A stretch of DNA of 54,854 nucleotides from Marinagarivorans sp. (GTDB lineage: Bacteria; Pseudomonadota; Gammaproteobacteria; Pseudomonadales; Cellvibrionaceae): the NCBI GenBank assembly GCA_028281865.1, contig JANQJB010000156.1, positions 1-54,854 on the forward strand, in the 5' to 3' direction. Shown here piece by piece: positions 1 through 9,658 of this stretch. Both the position numbers and the translations under genes were made by a program. Position 1 is the first letter of the stretch, and every line of letters starts with the position of its first letter. Below the pieces are notes generated by a model. The model made no database searches and was not told the DNA's origin. It saw only the letters and a program-made list of their open reading frames with translations.

Positions 1-1
1 C

Positions 2-2989
2 GCGTTAGATTGTTCTTTAGTAAAGGCGATCGAAGTACAAAAGACATCGCGGGCCGATCAGCTTGAAGGTGGCGTTGGTGGAACCATTGCATTGATAAAG
101 CGCAAGCCTTTTGACTTTGATGAGCAGACGGTTCAGGCCAAACTTGAATTGAACGATAACTCGCTTGAAAGCGATTTAGGTTATGAATTCGGTGCTTTTA
201 GTACAAAGACCTGGGATTTAAGTAATGGAGGACGGATCGGTATTTTAGCCAATATAAGTCGGTCGGAAAAAAATCAAGTCACGGAGAGTTTTAACGCGAA
301 CTGGGACGGGATCGATTTGCGCCAAGTTGACCTGTTGCTGAAGGGCCTCACCGCCCCAGATCGGGAGTTGATGCAACAAAATGATCACCCGGGCCATCCC
401 ACTTTCTTTATGAATAATGCGGCGATTTCTCGCAAGTTTTTTGAAACCGAAAATACGACAGCAGATTTTACGATTCAATGGCAAGCCAATGAAGACTTAA
501 TGTTTTATCTTGATGGTCGTCGATCTGTAAAAGACCAATGGCGCTCAGAATCAAAACTGACAACGCATTTTGTTGGTACCGGTAATAACAATAATGGCAA
601 TAAAGTTCATTTAATACCGGGCCGTGTTGATCTGCAAACTTTTTCTTACGGTCCAAGCGGTAATGAATATACCAATGCCACGCTACCTGTAAATGTAAAC
701 TTGTTGCCTGAAACGAATCCACGCGATATTAGGGCTTGGTTAGCGGCAGAGAATTTAGCTGCGGTAAACCCAAATGCGGTGCTTAATCGTTCGTTTGTTA
801 CCGCAGCGGAATTTCACAATAGAGAAACTCGATCAAACCAGCGTTCTCCGATAAACCCTAATTCTGGCCTAAGAAACGAAGAAATTATCCAAAACGGCTT
901 TGCGCTAGGAACCGAGTGGCAAATTAATGAGACAATGTTGTTGGATGTAAAAATTTCTAGGTCAACTGCTGATCGCACGGTTGCGACCTGGACTTCGGCT
1001 TTAGATTTCGAGTACTCCACTCCAGAAATTGATCTATTTTATCCAAGCCCTTTTTACGATTTAAATCAGGGGACGGATATTCCAACAATTGGGTATCAAC
1101 TGTTGGATCCCGAAGATTTCAATAATGAGATTACCAGCCTAAATATCGATTTAGTCGACGCTGCTAATAGAAATGCCGTGCATCGCGTGCGCAATTTGGA
1201 CCGCGATATTGAACCGATGGAGATCACGACAGAGGAATTTACTGCTGATCTTGACTGGGATGTTGAGTTAGGTCCCATCACTAAAATTTCTTTTGGTGTC
1301 CGTTGGAACAAGGAGAATAAATTTAAAGATTTCTATGAGCTGTCTACGCCGCTTGTGCCAAATTCATTTGTCGATGATGACAGGGATGGTATTCCAGATG
1401 ATCGCAATGGCGATGGTGTGCTAAACAACCAAGATTTCCAATTTAGGCCTACTAATCCGCAGGCTACAATTGAACAAATTATTAATAAGACGGATGGCGT
1501 AGGTGGTGATCGAAATGCTCATTCGACACTTACACCTGAATTGGCAGACCAGTGGTTTGAATTAAAAAATTCTATATCGGGGAGTGTTAGCGGTAATTTC
1601 CCTCGCCAGTATTGGGGGACGACCGATGATCCTGCTGTTTGGGATGAATTTATCGCTGCGGTATACGGTGGGTTTGCATTAGTTGAAGATCCTACGCGTC
1701 ATGAAGAAATTACTGAAGAAACCACTGCCGCTTATTTTATGCTTGATTTCGAGCACGAAGTTTTGGGGCGTGCCTTGACGGGTAACTTTGGTGTCCGCTA
1801 TTTCACGACCGACGTTAACTCCGAAGCCTATCTCAGCCGAAATTTTGTACCTTGGGATTTAGGCGAGCTTGGAAGATTGACAAAGGACATTACCGTAGAA
1901 GAAGGCGGCGAGATGGTGACAAGAACAGTAGAGCTTAACGGCGCTGAGTACTCTGAACGTTATCAAGATCTTTATCAGAGTGGTACGTATCCGTTGGGGC
2001 CGAATTTTACTGTGGAAACGCGTGGCGAAAACTTAACCGGCACATTTGGCTTAGTCGGCAAAGATTACACCTGGTTTGAAACGAGCTATGACTACTTCTT
2101 GCCGAGCTTAAACCTAGCTTATGAGCTTAATGATGATCACATGTTACGGTTAGCGTTGTCGCGAACAATTAGTAGGCCCGAAACCAACGATATCATTATT
2201 GATCCGGCACGCTTAGGTCCAGATGATTTCCGCCGAGGAAATCCCGAGTTGGAGCCTGCCGAATCCGATAACTTTGATATTTCTTATGAGTGGTACATCA
2301 ACGATAGCGACGCTCTCAGCGTAGCGTATTTTGCCAAGGATAGAGACGGCACGATAACATTCCTTACGTCGTTCAATGAAATTTTGGATGGCTATATGAG
2401 AATACCTCAAAATGGTGGATCTGAATCGCTAGATGGTTTTGAGATTGCTTATACAGGCTTTTTTGATTTTCTGCCCGAGCACCTGCAAGGTTTTGGTGTG
2501 CAACTGAATTACACGGCCACTGATTCCGAGCAAGATACCGGAATAAATGATTTTGGCGGTTCGAGTCTTCCAGCCTTAAGATTGTCTGACTCTAGTTACA
2601 ACATTATTTTGTTTTATGAAAACCATGGGTTTTCTGTGCGAGCCGCTTATAATTGGCGCGACAGATTTTTGCAAAACGTTGGGCGCAATTATATCGATGC
2701 AGACGAGCCTTATGGGCAGGGTACCTTTGAAATTGATAATGAGTTATCTTCTGCAATTGGTCAAACGGCATATGTCCGTTCTAGCGTAGCTCCAAATCGC
2801 TGGGTGCTCAGTCGAGGACAACTTGATGTATCTATTGATTATCGATTTAACGATATGTTTAAGGTGTTCTTTCAAGGCAACAACATCACCGAGGAAGCAA
2901 ATGAAGTTGTATTGGATAGCAAGACAGCAATTAAGAGCTTTAACGTTCCGTCGACGTTTTATCGTTTAGGTGTGCAGTACAAATTCTAA
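2..2989 (+). CDS. TonB-dependent receptor, 5' end outside window
   Basis: This is an outer-membrane active transporter for a large substrate, probably an oligosaccharide or similar ligand, energised by TonB. Translation is open from base 2 with no stop before the window edge, so the gene starts upstream; 995 residues are visible. The first visible residues (KTSRADQLEGGVGGTI, then RKPFDF) are the end of the plug domain, matching the Xanthomonas/Caulobacter-type receptor group (TIGR01782-like). The rest has alternating aromatic beta-strand character and ends in GVQYKF with a C-terminal phenylalanine, as required for Bam-dependent insertion. An Asp-rich segment near residues 455-475 (DDDRDGIPDDRNGDG) looks like a calcium-binding loop of the thrombospondin type-3 kind. 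An in-frame TTG at 92 is not the true start. The substrate cannot be told from the sequence. Confidence 0.93.
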   Translation, partial: ALDCSLVKAIEVQKTSRADQLEGGVGGTIALIKRKPFDFDEQTVQAKLELNDNSLESDLGYEFGAFSTKTWDLSNGGRIGILANISRSEKNQVTESFNANWDGIDLRQVDLLLKGLTAPDRELMQQNDHPGHPTFFMNNAAISRKFFETENTTADFTIQWQANEDLMFYLDGRRSVKDQWRSESKLTTHFVGTGNNNNGNKVHLIPGRVDLQTFSYGPSGNEYTNATLPVNVNLLPETNPRDIRAWLAAENLAAVNPNAVLNRSFVTAAEFHNRETRSNQRSPINPNSGLRNEEIIQNGFALGTEWQINETMLLDVKISRSTADRTVATWTSALDFEYSTPEIDLFYPSPFYDLNQGTDIPTIGYQLLDPEDFNNEITSLNIDLVDAANRNAVHRVRNLDRDIEPMEITTEEFTADLDWDVELGPITKISFGVRWNKENKFKDFYELSTPLVPNSFVDDDRDGIPDDRNGDGVLNNQDFQFRPTNPQATIEQIINKTDGVGGDRNAHSTLTPELADQWFELKNSISGSVSGNFPRQYWGTTDDPAVWDEFIAAVYGGFALVEDPTRHEEITEETTAAYFMLDFEHEVLGRALTGNFGVRYFTTDVNSEAYLSRNFVPWDLGELGRLTKDITVEEGGEMVTRTVELNGAEYSERYQDLYQSGTYPLGPNFTVETRGENLTGTFGLVGKDYTWFETSYDYFLPSLNLAYELNDDHMLRLALSRTISRPETNDIIIDPARLGPDDFRRGNPELEPAESDNFDISYEWYINDSDALSVAYFAKDRDGTITFLTSFNEILDGYMRIPQNGGSESLDGFEIAYTGFFDFLPEHLQGFGVQLNYTATDSEQDTGINDFGGSSLPALRLSDSSYNIILFYENHGFSVRAAYNWRDRFLQNVGRNYIDADEPYGQGTFEIDNELSSAIGQTAYVRSSVAPNRWVLSRGQLDVSIDYRFNDMFKVFFQGNNITEEANEVVLDSKTAIKSFNVPSTFYRLGVQYKF

Positions 2990-3014
2990 ATTACTAGACT
3001 TTTCTGCCATATAT

Positions 3015-3049
3015 AAAAAAGCCGCTGCAATCCGCAGCGGCTTTTTTTT
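3015..3049. terminator. Bidirectional rho-independent terminator
   Basis: A run of A, then GCCGCTGC, a 5-base loop AATCC, GCAGCGGC and a run of T. The perfect 8-bp GC-rich stem is flanked by A and T tracts, so it can end both the receptor gene (plus strand) and the converging propeller lipoprotein gene (minus strand). Confidence 0.93.
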
Positions 3050-3068
3050 GTTTAATATCTATAAACGA

Positions 3069-5537
3069 TTATTCCGCAAACCTAGGTTCCATATAAACTC
3101 TCTTTTCCGTTATCAAATCCACTACAACAATTGTTTGCAACAAATCATCAACAACATAAGCGATTTGTTTTTCTGTATCAATGGTTAAGCCGCGTGATTG
3201 CTGCAAGGGGTTTTCCGAGTTTTCTTCCGTCGCTTCGGACACCGCAGTTCTGCCGCCGCTTTCGAGGTCCACTTTGATTAACGCATCGGCAACTGAGTCC
3301 GTTACATAAGCCACGCCTTGGCTTGAGTCGAGTATAAGATCGTGCGGTTGCATAAACGGAGTTGTATCGTTTGGCATTACGTTGTTGGAGAGTAAACTGA
3401 ATTCGCCGCTCGCCAAATCCATCGCCAGTATCGCTTTTTGCGAACCATCTAAAATAAGCGCGCGAGGAGAGTCGGCTTGTGAATCAATTTTAAAACCTGT
3501 GGGTCTTTGCAAATTAGTTTCTACCCAGGTGCGTTGCTGATTATTCGGCCATAGGCTGAGTTGTTCATCGACAGTATTAAAAGCTGAGATAAAGCCAATT
3601 TCTTGAATAGGAAAATCCGTAAGCCTGGAGGAGCCGGGTTGTCCGTTATCAGCGTGGCTGGCAAAAAGTATACGTTCGTCGGCCGGATTGAGTGCAATGG
3701 AAATCGGGTTAGCAAATAAAAAGCGCAGTGCTTCCAGCGAATCGAGCATCGCTGTTCTTTCTCCGGTGGCAATATCAACGCTGTAAAGCATAGGAACAAC
3801 AGTGGAACTGGAAAACAATATTTCCTGTTCTTCATCGTAGATCCGGTCAATTTGTCCGGTGACGAAGAGCGTATTGTTATCGGCGTTTATCTCCAATTTA
3901 TTCGGCGCACTGAGTATCGGGTTGACCAAATTATTTGCGCCACCGGTAATAGGGGTTAGCGCGTTGCTTGCCAAATCAATGTCAAAGATCGAATCCAATG
4001 TAATGTCACTGACAAATAATTTTGTCGAATCGGAATTCAGCACAATACTGGCGGGTGAAAGTAAGCTATTAAATTGTGATTTAGTCACCTGATCATGGCT
4101 GGCAATAACTGAACGTGCTCCGCTTTCTGCATTGATTTGAATCAGCGCCTGCTGACCGCTGTCAAGGACCAAGTAGTTATCGTTATAACGTTTAATTTCA
4201 AATGGTCTTAACAGTGGATAGTCGGAGGAGGGTTCGTCAAAATTTGAAAGTAAACTGCGGCTACCGTCTGCTAAATCAACTGAGAATACAGCTTGTCCCA
4301 CTCCGTCGAGTACAATAAGCGCCGTGCCGTCAGCATTTAATGTCGCATCGACCGCAGAAGCGAATACATATTGATCTTCCTCGACCAAGGTATCGGACGT
4401 CAATACTGAACGCTCTCCGCTGGCGAGGTCTACCTCCACGATCGATGTCGCTAAGGCTAGCTCCCCAGTTGCAAAAGCAAACAGCTCTCTGCCGAGAATA
4501 TAGGCTTTGGTGCCGTCTGCGTTTAACACAAGAGAGTTTGCTGTCAGCATGTAGGGGGTCGAGAATTCTTCATACAGATCTTGAAACAGCGCAGTTCTCT
4601 CGCCCGTGTTCAAATCTAATGAAAAAAATGCCAACCGCGAGTCATTCACCGTGCTTGAACAAAAAACCGGCTCTGGTTCTATCGTTTCGGTCTCTGGGTT
4701 GTCAATGTAGTAGCCAATACAATCGACAATAATTAGGCGCGGGCTAGCTCCGCTGTCGTCGTAAGCGAACTGTGTCGGTAAACGCAATGCAAAAGGCGTA
4801 GTGCTTGTGTCCTCAACCGTATTTTGCCCAATCAAGTCGCGGCTTCCGTCTGTAAGGTTAATTCTAACGACCGCGTTTAAAATTCCGTCGAGCACATATA
4901 GCGTATTTTCCACAATAAGCATATCGCGCGGGCCTGCGGGGATATTATCCTCATCGCTTTTAGCATCTAGAAATATCTCGCGCGTACCCGTTTCAAGGTT
5001 TACCTTTAAATAAGTCGCCGACGGCCGGTCGAACACGATAGCAGTTGTATTGTCCACCAGTGCATACAGCTCTGGCAAAGTCATCGGGATTCTTTTGTTT
5101 ACCGTTAAATTAGCGATGTTATTGCTTTGACCGCTGGACATTTGCGTTACGGAAATAGCATTCTCGCCACTAACAAGCGGGACTTCTGCTTGCCATAAAC
5201 CTTCATAAAGCGTGCTTGCGAGTGCGCTTGGAGCAGCGCCGTTCACGCTAATGGAGTCAATCGCTGTGCCTTGCGCGGCAATTCCCCGTACCAACACAGA
5301 GTCACTTTCAGTGACAGAATAAGTCGCAGGGAAATGGACTGCCGTGGTATCGGAGGTTTTTAATGCTTTTCCAATTGAACCGGAGGTGCTGCTAGACGAG
5401 CTTGATCCGCTCTCGGTATTTGAGGCGGTTTCGTTGCTTTTGCTGCTACCGCAATTGATAAGGAGTAGACACACAGAGGTGATCCCAAGCAATTTTATTA
5501 TCTGTGTACTGTGAATTGGAATGGCAAATAGCTTCAT
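3069..5537 (-). CDS. Lipoprotein with beta-propeller (NHL/SMP-like) repeats
   Basis: Unassigned surface or periplasmic lipoprotein of 822 residues. The start chosen is the ATG at 5537, because it is followed at once by a lipoprotein signal peptide (hydrophobic core, lipobox LLINC, lipidated Cys29). The reading frame continues upstream to 5795, but that extension has no signal sequence. After Cys29 comes a Ser-rich linker (SGSSSSSSTSGS). An early Ig-like segment (around residues 70-145) is followed by many repeats of the form VDLASGERS/LL or INLTDGSR, each about 45-60 residues, typical of six- or seven-bladed propellers. Such proteins act as scaffolds or bind ligands; no catalytic motif is visible. 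It lies downstream of batD in the same direction but is separated by about 290 bases with a tandem repeat, so it is probably its own unit. Confidence 0.75.
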   Translation of the reverse strand: MKLFAIPIHSTQIIKLLGITSVCLLLINCGSSKSNETASNTESGSSSSSSTSGSIGKALKTSDTTAVHFPATYSVTESDSVLVRGIAAQGTAIDSISVNGAAPSALASTLYEGLWQAEVPLVSGENAISVTQMSSGQSNNIANLTVNKRIPMTLPELYALVDNTTAIVFDRPSATYLKVNLETGTREIFLDAKSDEDNIPAGPRDMLIVENTLYVLDGILNAVVRINLTDGSRDLIGQNTVEDTSTTPFALRLPTQFAYDDSGASPRLIIVDCIGYYIDNPETETIEPEPVFCSSTVNDSRLAFFSLDLNTGERTALFQDLYEEFSTPYMLTANSLVLNADGTKAYILGRELFAFATGELALATSIVEVDLASGERSVLTSDTLVEEDQYVFASAVDATLNADGTALIVLDGVGQAVFSVDLADGSRSLLSNFDEPSSDYPLLRPFEIKRYNDNYLVLDSGQQALIQINAESGARSVIASHDQVTKSQFNSLLSPASIVLNSDSTKLFVSDITLDSIFDIDLASNALTPITGGANNLVNPILSAPNKLEINADNNTLFVTGQIDRIYDEEQEILFSSSTVVPMLYSVDIATGERTAMLDSLEALRFLFANPISIALNPADERILFASHADNGQPGSSRLTDFPIQEIGFISAFNTVDEQLSLWPNNQQRTWVETNLQRPTGFKIDSQADSPRALILDGSQKAILAMDLASGEFSLLSNNVMPNDTTPFMQPHDLILDSSQGVAYVTDSVADALIKVDLESGGRTAVSEATEENSENPLQQSRGLTIDTEKQIAYVVDDLLQTIVVVDLITEKRVYMEPRFAE

Positions 5538-5792
5538 CAAAAGGCCTACGGCGTATGGTAATTTCAAGCAAAAAGGATGTGAGCTTAAGCGGCCATCCTC
5601 AATAAAATCAAAAGAGCGGCATTGTAACGCAGAGCGCCTACAAGCACTAATCTGACCGCGAGAATGGCGATCGGTGCCGGCCTGTTTGTTACTGGCCGGG
5701 ATGTCGCTCGACGGGGCTGTTATGTTCAGGATATGTGCCATAGAAGAAGCGGGTCCAAATAGAAGGCTAGGTAGCTTAAATCGAGAGGCATT

Positions 5793-5843
5793 CATCTAAG
5801 CGTATATTTCATCTAGGCGTATATTCATTCAGGCGTATAGCGG
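5793..5843. repeat. 17-bp tandem repeat, three copies, at the end of batD
   Basis: Units at 5793-5809, 5810-5826 and 5827-5843 share the core GCGTATA preceded by CTAA, CTAG or TCAG. The third and most diverged unit contains the batD stop codon, so the repeat looks like duplication of the batD 3' end. On the mRNA strand each unit carries a stop followed closely by ATG. Confidence 0.7.
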
Positions 5844-7526
5844 CTTCAGATGCGCAGCGACATTTTGTTGTTGCTGTTTGCGATGCTGATTACGCCATTT
5901 TTGTATCGCACTTATGAGCGACTTTGAGTCAAAGTCATTCGATGCTTGCTGACTGTATAGAGCCGAGTCGAGTTTGATTAATGCGGAACGAAGGTTCTCG
6001 TCTCTGCTCCGTTGCGCGATTGTAGCTAGCGTGACCGCTTGATTTGGCCAGACAAACTGAGCCCAGGCCAAAATAGCGTCGCGAAATTCCTGTAAATCGC
6101 TGCTGCCAGCGGCATCTTTCATCGCATTAAAGGCCTGTTTTTCATTGTCCAACTGCGCTTTTAAGCGCAAATCAATTTGGGATTTATTAGGACCGGCATG
6201 GCGTTGCTTTATCCATAGCAGGGCCAATAAGATATTGGTAAATGCTAAGATCGCTGTAGCAATTATCCAGATATAGGGCGGCTCGGATTTTACCACTACC
6301 CGCTCAGTCTGTTGCACTTGCAAGCTATCTTCGGGTAATACCGCAAGCGCAGGAGGGCGGTTGTCTTGGTTATTGGTTTGAGCCTGTACTGCTTGAACAG
6401 ATAGCGTTCTCTCTGCTATCACGGAAGTTTCAACCTTCTTTTCCCTGGTGTTCCACCACGTGAGCTCGAAGCCTGGCAAGACTAAATCATCGCCTGCCCG
6501 CTTTGGCACCACTGCAACACTTTCAATTCGTGTGGCGACTGTTGCTTTAGAGCCCGTTTCAGTGTCGAGAGAGGGTTTGTCTTCGTAATAAGTAAAATCC
6601 TGGTTGCCGCGTGAAACGATTATCGGCGGTAATTGTTCGCCTTTTAAATTCATTGCACGAACTGTAATTGTGCGCGTTATCGGTTCGCCTTCCCTAAAGG
6701 TACTTGGGTTCTGCTCCCATTCCTCGGTCATTTCCAACTGTTCAGTTGCCAACCACTCGGCGCCGACAGGGTATTCCGGAGGGATGGGTAAAACCTTGAG
6801 TTTAATTTCGTCAGTTTTTAGTGCTATTTCGATAGGGCGGTAATTATTTTTTCGGTACGAAACATACCAGTTCTGCTGTGGAATAATAATCTCGCCGGCT
6901 TCTCCAGGCGTGACGGCATAGTTAAACTCCACAACCTGATAGTGCTTTCCCGCTATGGTTTTTTTATAGTTGTTATCAGCCAAACCGACAATATCGAGGT
7001 TCTCTACCTCTGGCTCTTTACGATTTAGCTGGGGACGAATGGCATAGAGCAGGCGGTAAGTCATCGTGACTTGCTCTTGAATATAAAGCTCTGTTTTGCT
7101 TATCTCCGTCTCTAAAATAAAATCGTTTAGTGTTCCTTGAATGACTTTTTGTTTTTCAACCGAAATAGTAATGGGTTTGGTTGTTAGATTTTTATAGCGA
7201 ATAGGTGGTATCAGTAATTTGCCCGCGCTTTTAGGAGCGAGCGTCAACTTTAGATAAGTTGTTGTTGTACCTCTACCATTGGTATAGGAGGAGCGCGTTT
7301 CGGTACTGGAATTTAAAACATCGAAATTTTCTTCTAAATTTGCAATATCCAAACGCTCGTTTCTGTCAACCTTGCCGGTAAGTGCAACGGTTAACAGAAA
7401 TGTTTCGTTTTGCGAAATATTACTCCGGTCGACAACGGCACTGACTTCAGTCACCTGTGCAAGCAAGCTCTTACTTGTAAATAATAACATTATAACTAAC
7501 GTCAACTGGCCAACTGATTTCTTCAT
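5829..7526 (-). CDS. batD: BatD-like oxygen-tolerance protein
   Basis: This is the last gene of the moxR-bat operon. It encodes an inner-membrane-anchored, mainly periplasmic protein of 565 residues; the family (BatD/oxygen-tolerance, Pfam BatD) works with the VWA proteins BatA and BatB and is linked to stress tolerance in several bacteria. The N-terminal signal peptide (KKSVGQLTLVIMLLFTSKS, cleavage near LLAQ) is followed by repeated Ig-like beta domains, then a single transmembrane helix near residue 420 (PPYIWIIATAILAFTNILLALLW) and a helical cytoplasmic tail. The ATG at 7526 is preferred over a TTG nine bases upstream because the signal peptide begins there. No good Shine-Dalgarno is visible; the spacer from the preceding gene is filled by the CCTAAAA repeat. 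Confidence 0.85.
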   Translation of the reverse strand: MKKSVGQLTLVIMLLFTSKSLLAQVTEVSAVVDRSNISQNETFLLTVALTGKVDRNERLDIANLEENFDVLNSSTETRSSYTNGRGTTTTYLKLTLAPKSAGKLLIPPIRYKNLTTKPITISVEKQKVIQGTLNDFILETEISKTELYIQEQVTMTYRLLYAIRPQLNRKEPEVENLDIVGLADNNYKKTIAGKHYQVVEFNYAVTPGEAGEIIIPQQNWYVSYRKNNYRPIEIALKTDEIKLKVLPIPPEYPVGAEWLATEQLEMTEEWEQNPSTFREGEPITRTITVRAMNLKGEQLPPIIVSRGNQDFTYYEDKPSLDTETGSKATVATRIESVAVVPKRAGDDLVLPGFELTWWNTREKKVETSVIAERTLSVQAVQAQTNNQDNRPPALAVLPEDSLQVQQTERVVVKSEPPYIWIIATAILAFTNILLALLWIKQRHAGPNKSQIDLRLKAQLDNEKQAFNAMKDAAGSSDLQEFRDAILAWAQFVWPNQAVTLATIAQRSRDENLRSALIKLDSALYSQQASNDFDSKSLISAIQKWRNQHRKQQQQNVAAHLKPLYA

Positions 7527-7547
7527 GATCGTCAAAATATTTACATT

Positions 7548-7589
7548 TTTTAGGTTTTAGGTTTTAGGTTTTAGGTTCTAGGTTTTAGG
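7548..7589. repeat. Six tandem copies of a 7-bp unit (TTTTAGG / CCTAAAA)
   Basis: Six contiguous heptamers, five identical and one with a single change (TTCTAGG at 7576-7582). The array starts one base after the stop codon of the batB-batC gene and ends 21 bases before the batD ATG, so it occupies most of that intergenic leader. A 7-bp unit is expected to slip during replication and to alter gene spacing. Confidence 0.95.
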
Positions 7590-7590
7590 T

Positions 7591-9657
7591 TTACAAACGT
7601 TTTTCAGGCGCCTTCGCCGGGCTTAAATTACGCGGCTCTTCGATGCGTTGTCTACGCTGCTGATATTGGTAACGAAATTTTTCGCGCAACAGGCCCGACG
7701 GATCATCTTCAACTTTTCTTAACCATTGCTGTAATTTAAGCTCTTCCATTGTCAACGGTTTGCGTTCAGTGTTTTCACCCGTTTCTTGCTTGTCGTTTTT
7801 TTCTTGCAAGTAGTTTATTTGGCTTTGATCTTCTTGTGCGAGCTGTTCATTAGAAGAGTCGCTATTTTCCTCACCTTCTTCAGCTATACTGTTTTGTTCG
7901 CCATCTTTGTCGCTATCATTCTCTTCATCAGTTTGTTCTGCAATCTGGGATTGAGACTCTTGGTCTTTCTGTTCTTCCTGCTCTTGAGGATATTGATAGT
8001 CATATTCGCTGTTTTTATCGGTATTATTATTTTGCTCCGAGTTTTGCGCAGCTGTATTTTCTTCGGCGCCAGAATTTTCGTTTTCGGAAGCGGTTTGTTG
8101 AGCCTCGTTTTGCTGGCCATCTTGCGAGCCATTTTGTGGGTCGCTTGCTTGTTGTTCGTTTTGCTGTCCTTGCTGGCTCTGATCGCTATCACCTGAATCT
8201 TGCGAATCTGAGTTCTGATTTTCTTGGCTTTCCCCTTCCTCTCCTGATTGCTGGTTATTGGCTTGCGAGTTTTGTGCAAGTGATTTTAATTTTTCTGCGA
8301 TGGCGCGATTATTTTGCGCAGGTGCGAAATCTGGATCTAGCGCTAAGGCTCGATCAAACGCTGCGATGGCTTCGTCGTACTCACCGGCAAAGGTTAAACT
8401 ATTACCCAAATTATACTGTCCTTCGGCGGATTGATTATTTCTAAAAGCATCCGCAGCTGCCTCATAATTTCCGCCAATAAAATGTGCCGTACCTTTCCAG
8501 TCGGGGTGTTCGAATGTTTCTGCTGCTGATTCGGCGTCGCCACTTCGTAACAAATCTTTTGCACGTTGGTCTTCGTTTTTAAATAGCGTGTCAATTGAAT
8601 TCGCATAGCTATACTGTGGTGCGCCTAGGAGCGGAAAGACAAACAATAAACTCAATAACCAACCGCGTCTAAAGCCCAGCGCTAAAAACGGCAAAATAAG
8701 CAGTGTCAAATACTGTCCGTGTTCATACCATTGATCAAACTCACGTTTTTCCTCGTCCTCCTCGTCGTTGTCTTGCTCGACCCGGCTGATTAACTGAACT
8801 AGCGTTTGTATATCGCGGTCGTTCTGTACCATTGGCACATAGTAGCTGCCGGTTCGCGCTGCAAAATTTCGAATTTCCGTCTCATTTAATTTGACCAGGG
8901 CCACACTGCCGTCGGCGTTTTTGTAAAACCCACCCTGTGGCAATGCGATAGGTGCTCCGGCTGTTGAGCCTACTCCCCAGAGCGTTAATTGGTGGTTAGA
9001 TGATTCTACCGGCGCTTCCATCAATGGAATAGCGCTGGCGTCGATTTCATCGGTAATCATTAAGATATCACCGCGCGCAATATTGGCGTTCTTCAATAAG
9101 TCTTCGGCATAATCAAATGCCATTTCAGGGTTGCTGCCTGAAGAGGGAAGGGTCGCAGGACCTAAACCGGGTAACAAGTTAATAATTGTGTCGATATCAT
9201 CAGTCAGAGGTGTCACGACATGGGCTTCGCCAGCAAACGCGATTAGTGCGGTTAATCCGTCGCTGCGGTTCTCCAACAGCTCAATAATCTTTAAGCGCGA
9301 ACGTTCGACCCGCGAAGGTTTTATATCCTCCGCTAACATGGAGGGCGATAAGTCCCAAACGATGACAAGTGCGGCGGTATTGCGCTCGACTTTTTGCGGC
9401 AGTTTTTTCCAGGCGGGTCCTGCGAGAGCAAACACCGTTATCGTCCACAAAGTGATTAAGCCCCACACCCATATCTTTCTTTGTTTCTTTTCAACGCCGT
9501 CAATTAAAAAAGGCAAAATATGTGGCGCGACGATATTTTGCCATTGCCCCGGTTGCATTTGTTTTTTTATCAGCGAAATTCCAATGGCAAGGCTTGGAAG
9601 CAAAGCTAAAAACCACCACGGTCTTAAAAAATGAAAATTTTCTACTAATCCATCCAT
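7591..9657 (-). CDS. batB: Fused BatB-BatC: VWA domain plus TPR and Q/N/E-rich tail
   Basis: Single protein of 688 residues joining two genes that are often separate. Residues 1-330 are BatB: a transmembrane segment near the N-terminus, a second near 60-80, then a von Willebrand factor A domain with the metal-site motif D102-L-S-P-S106. A transmembrane helix pair near 315-365 leads into a BatC-like part: TPR repeats at roughly 375-470 (motifs such as GQYNLGNSLTFAGEYDEAI), then about 170 residues of low-complexity Gln/Asn/Glu/Ser/Asp, and a basic end. The ATG at 9657 lies two bases past the batA stop; an extension to 9699 would run into batA and is rejected. The family is thought to form a complex with BatA and BatD under MoxR control. 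Confidence 0.88.
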   Translation of the reverse strand: MDGLVENFHFLRPWWFLALLPSLAIGISLIKKQMQPGQWQNIVAPHILPFLIDGVEKKQRKIWVWGLITLWTITVFALAGPAWKKLPQKVERNTAALVIVWDLSPSMLAEDIKPSRVERSRLKIIELLENRSDGLTALIAFAGEAHVVTPLTDDIDTIINLLPGLGPATLPSSGSNPEMAFDYAEDLLKNANIARGDILMITDEIDASAIPLMEAPVESSNHQLTLWGVGSTAGAPIALPQGGFYKNADGSVALVKLNETEIRNFAARTGSYYVPMVQNDRDIQTLVQLISRVEQDNDEEDEEKREFDQWYEHGQYLTLLILPFLALGFRRGWLLSLLFVFPLLGAPQYSYANSIDTLFKNEDQRAKDLLRSGDAESAAETFEHPDWKGTAHFIGGNYEAAADAFRNNQSAEGQYNLGNSLTFAGEYDEAIAAFDRALALDPDFAPAQNNRAIAEKLKSLAQNSQANNQQSGEEGESQENQNSDSQDSGDSDQSQQGQQNEQQASDPQNGSQDGQQNEAQQTASENENSGAEENTAAQNSEQNNNTDKNSEYDYQYPQEQEEQKDQESQSQIAEQTDEENDSDKDGEQNSIAEEGEENSDSSNEQLAQEDQSQINYLQEKNDKQETGENTERKPLTMEELKLQQWLRKVEDDPSGLLREKFRYQYQQRRQRIEEPRNLSPAKAPEKRL

Positions 9658-9658
9658 G

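Noticed and set aside
3521-3850. Long antisense frames inside the propeller lipoprotein, the glutamate dehydrogenase, the bat genes and others
   Set aside because: They lie wholly within well-supported genes, lack family motifs and follow from codon bias of the real frame.
5538-5795. N-terminal extension of the propeller lipoprotein to a start at 5795
   Set aside because: The extension places 86 hydrophilic residues before a clear lipoprotein signal peptide, which would prevent normal export.
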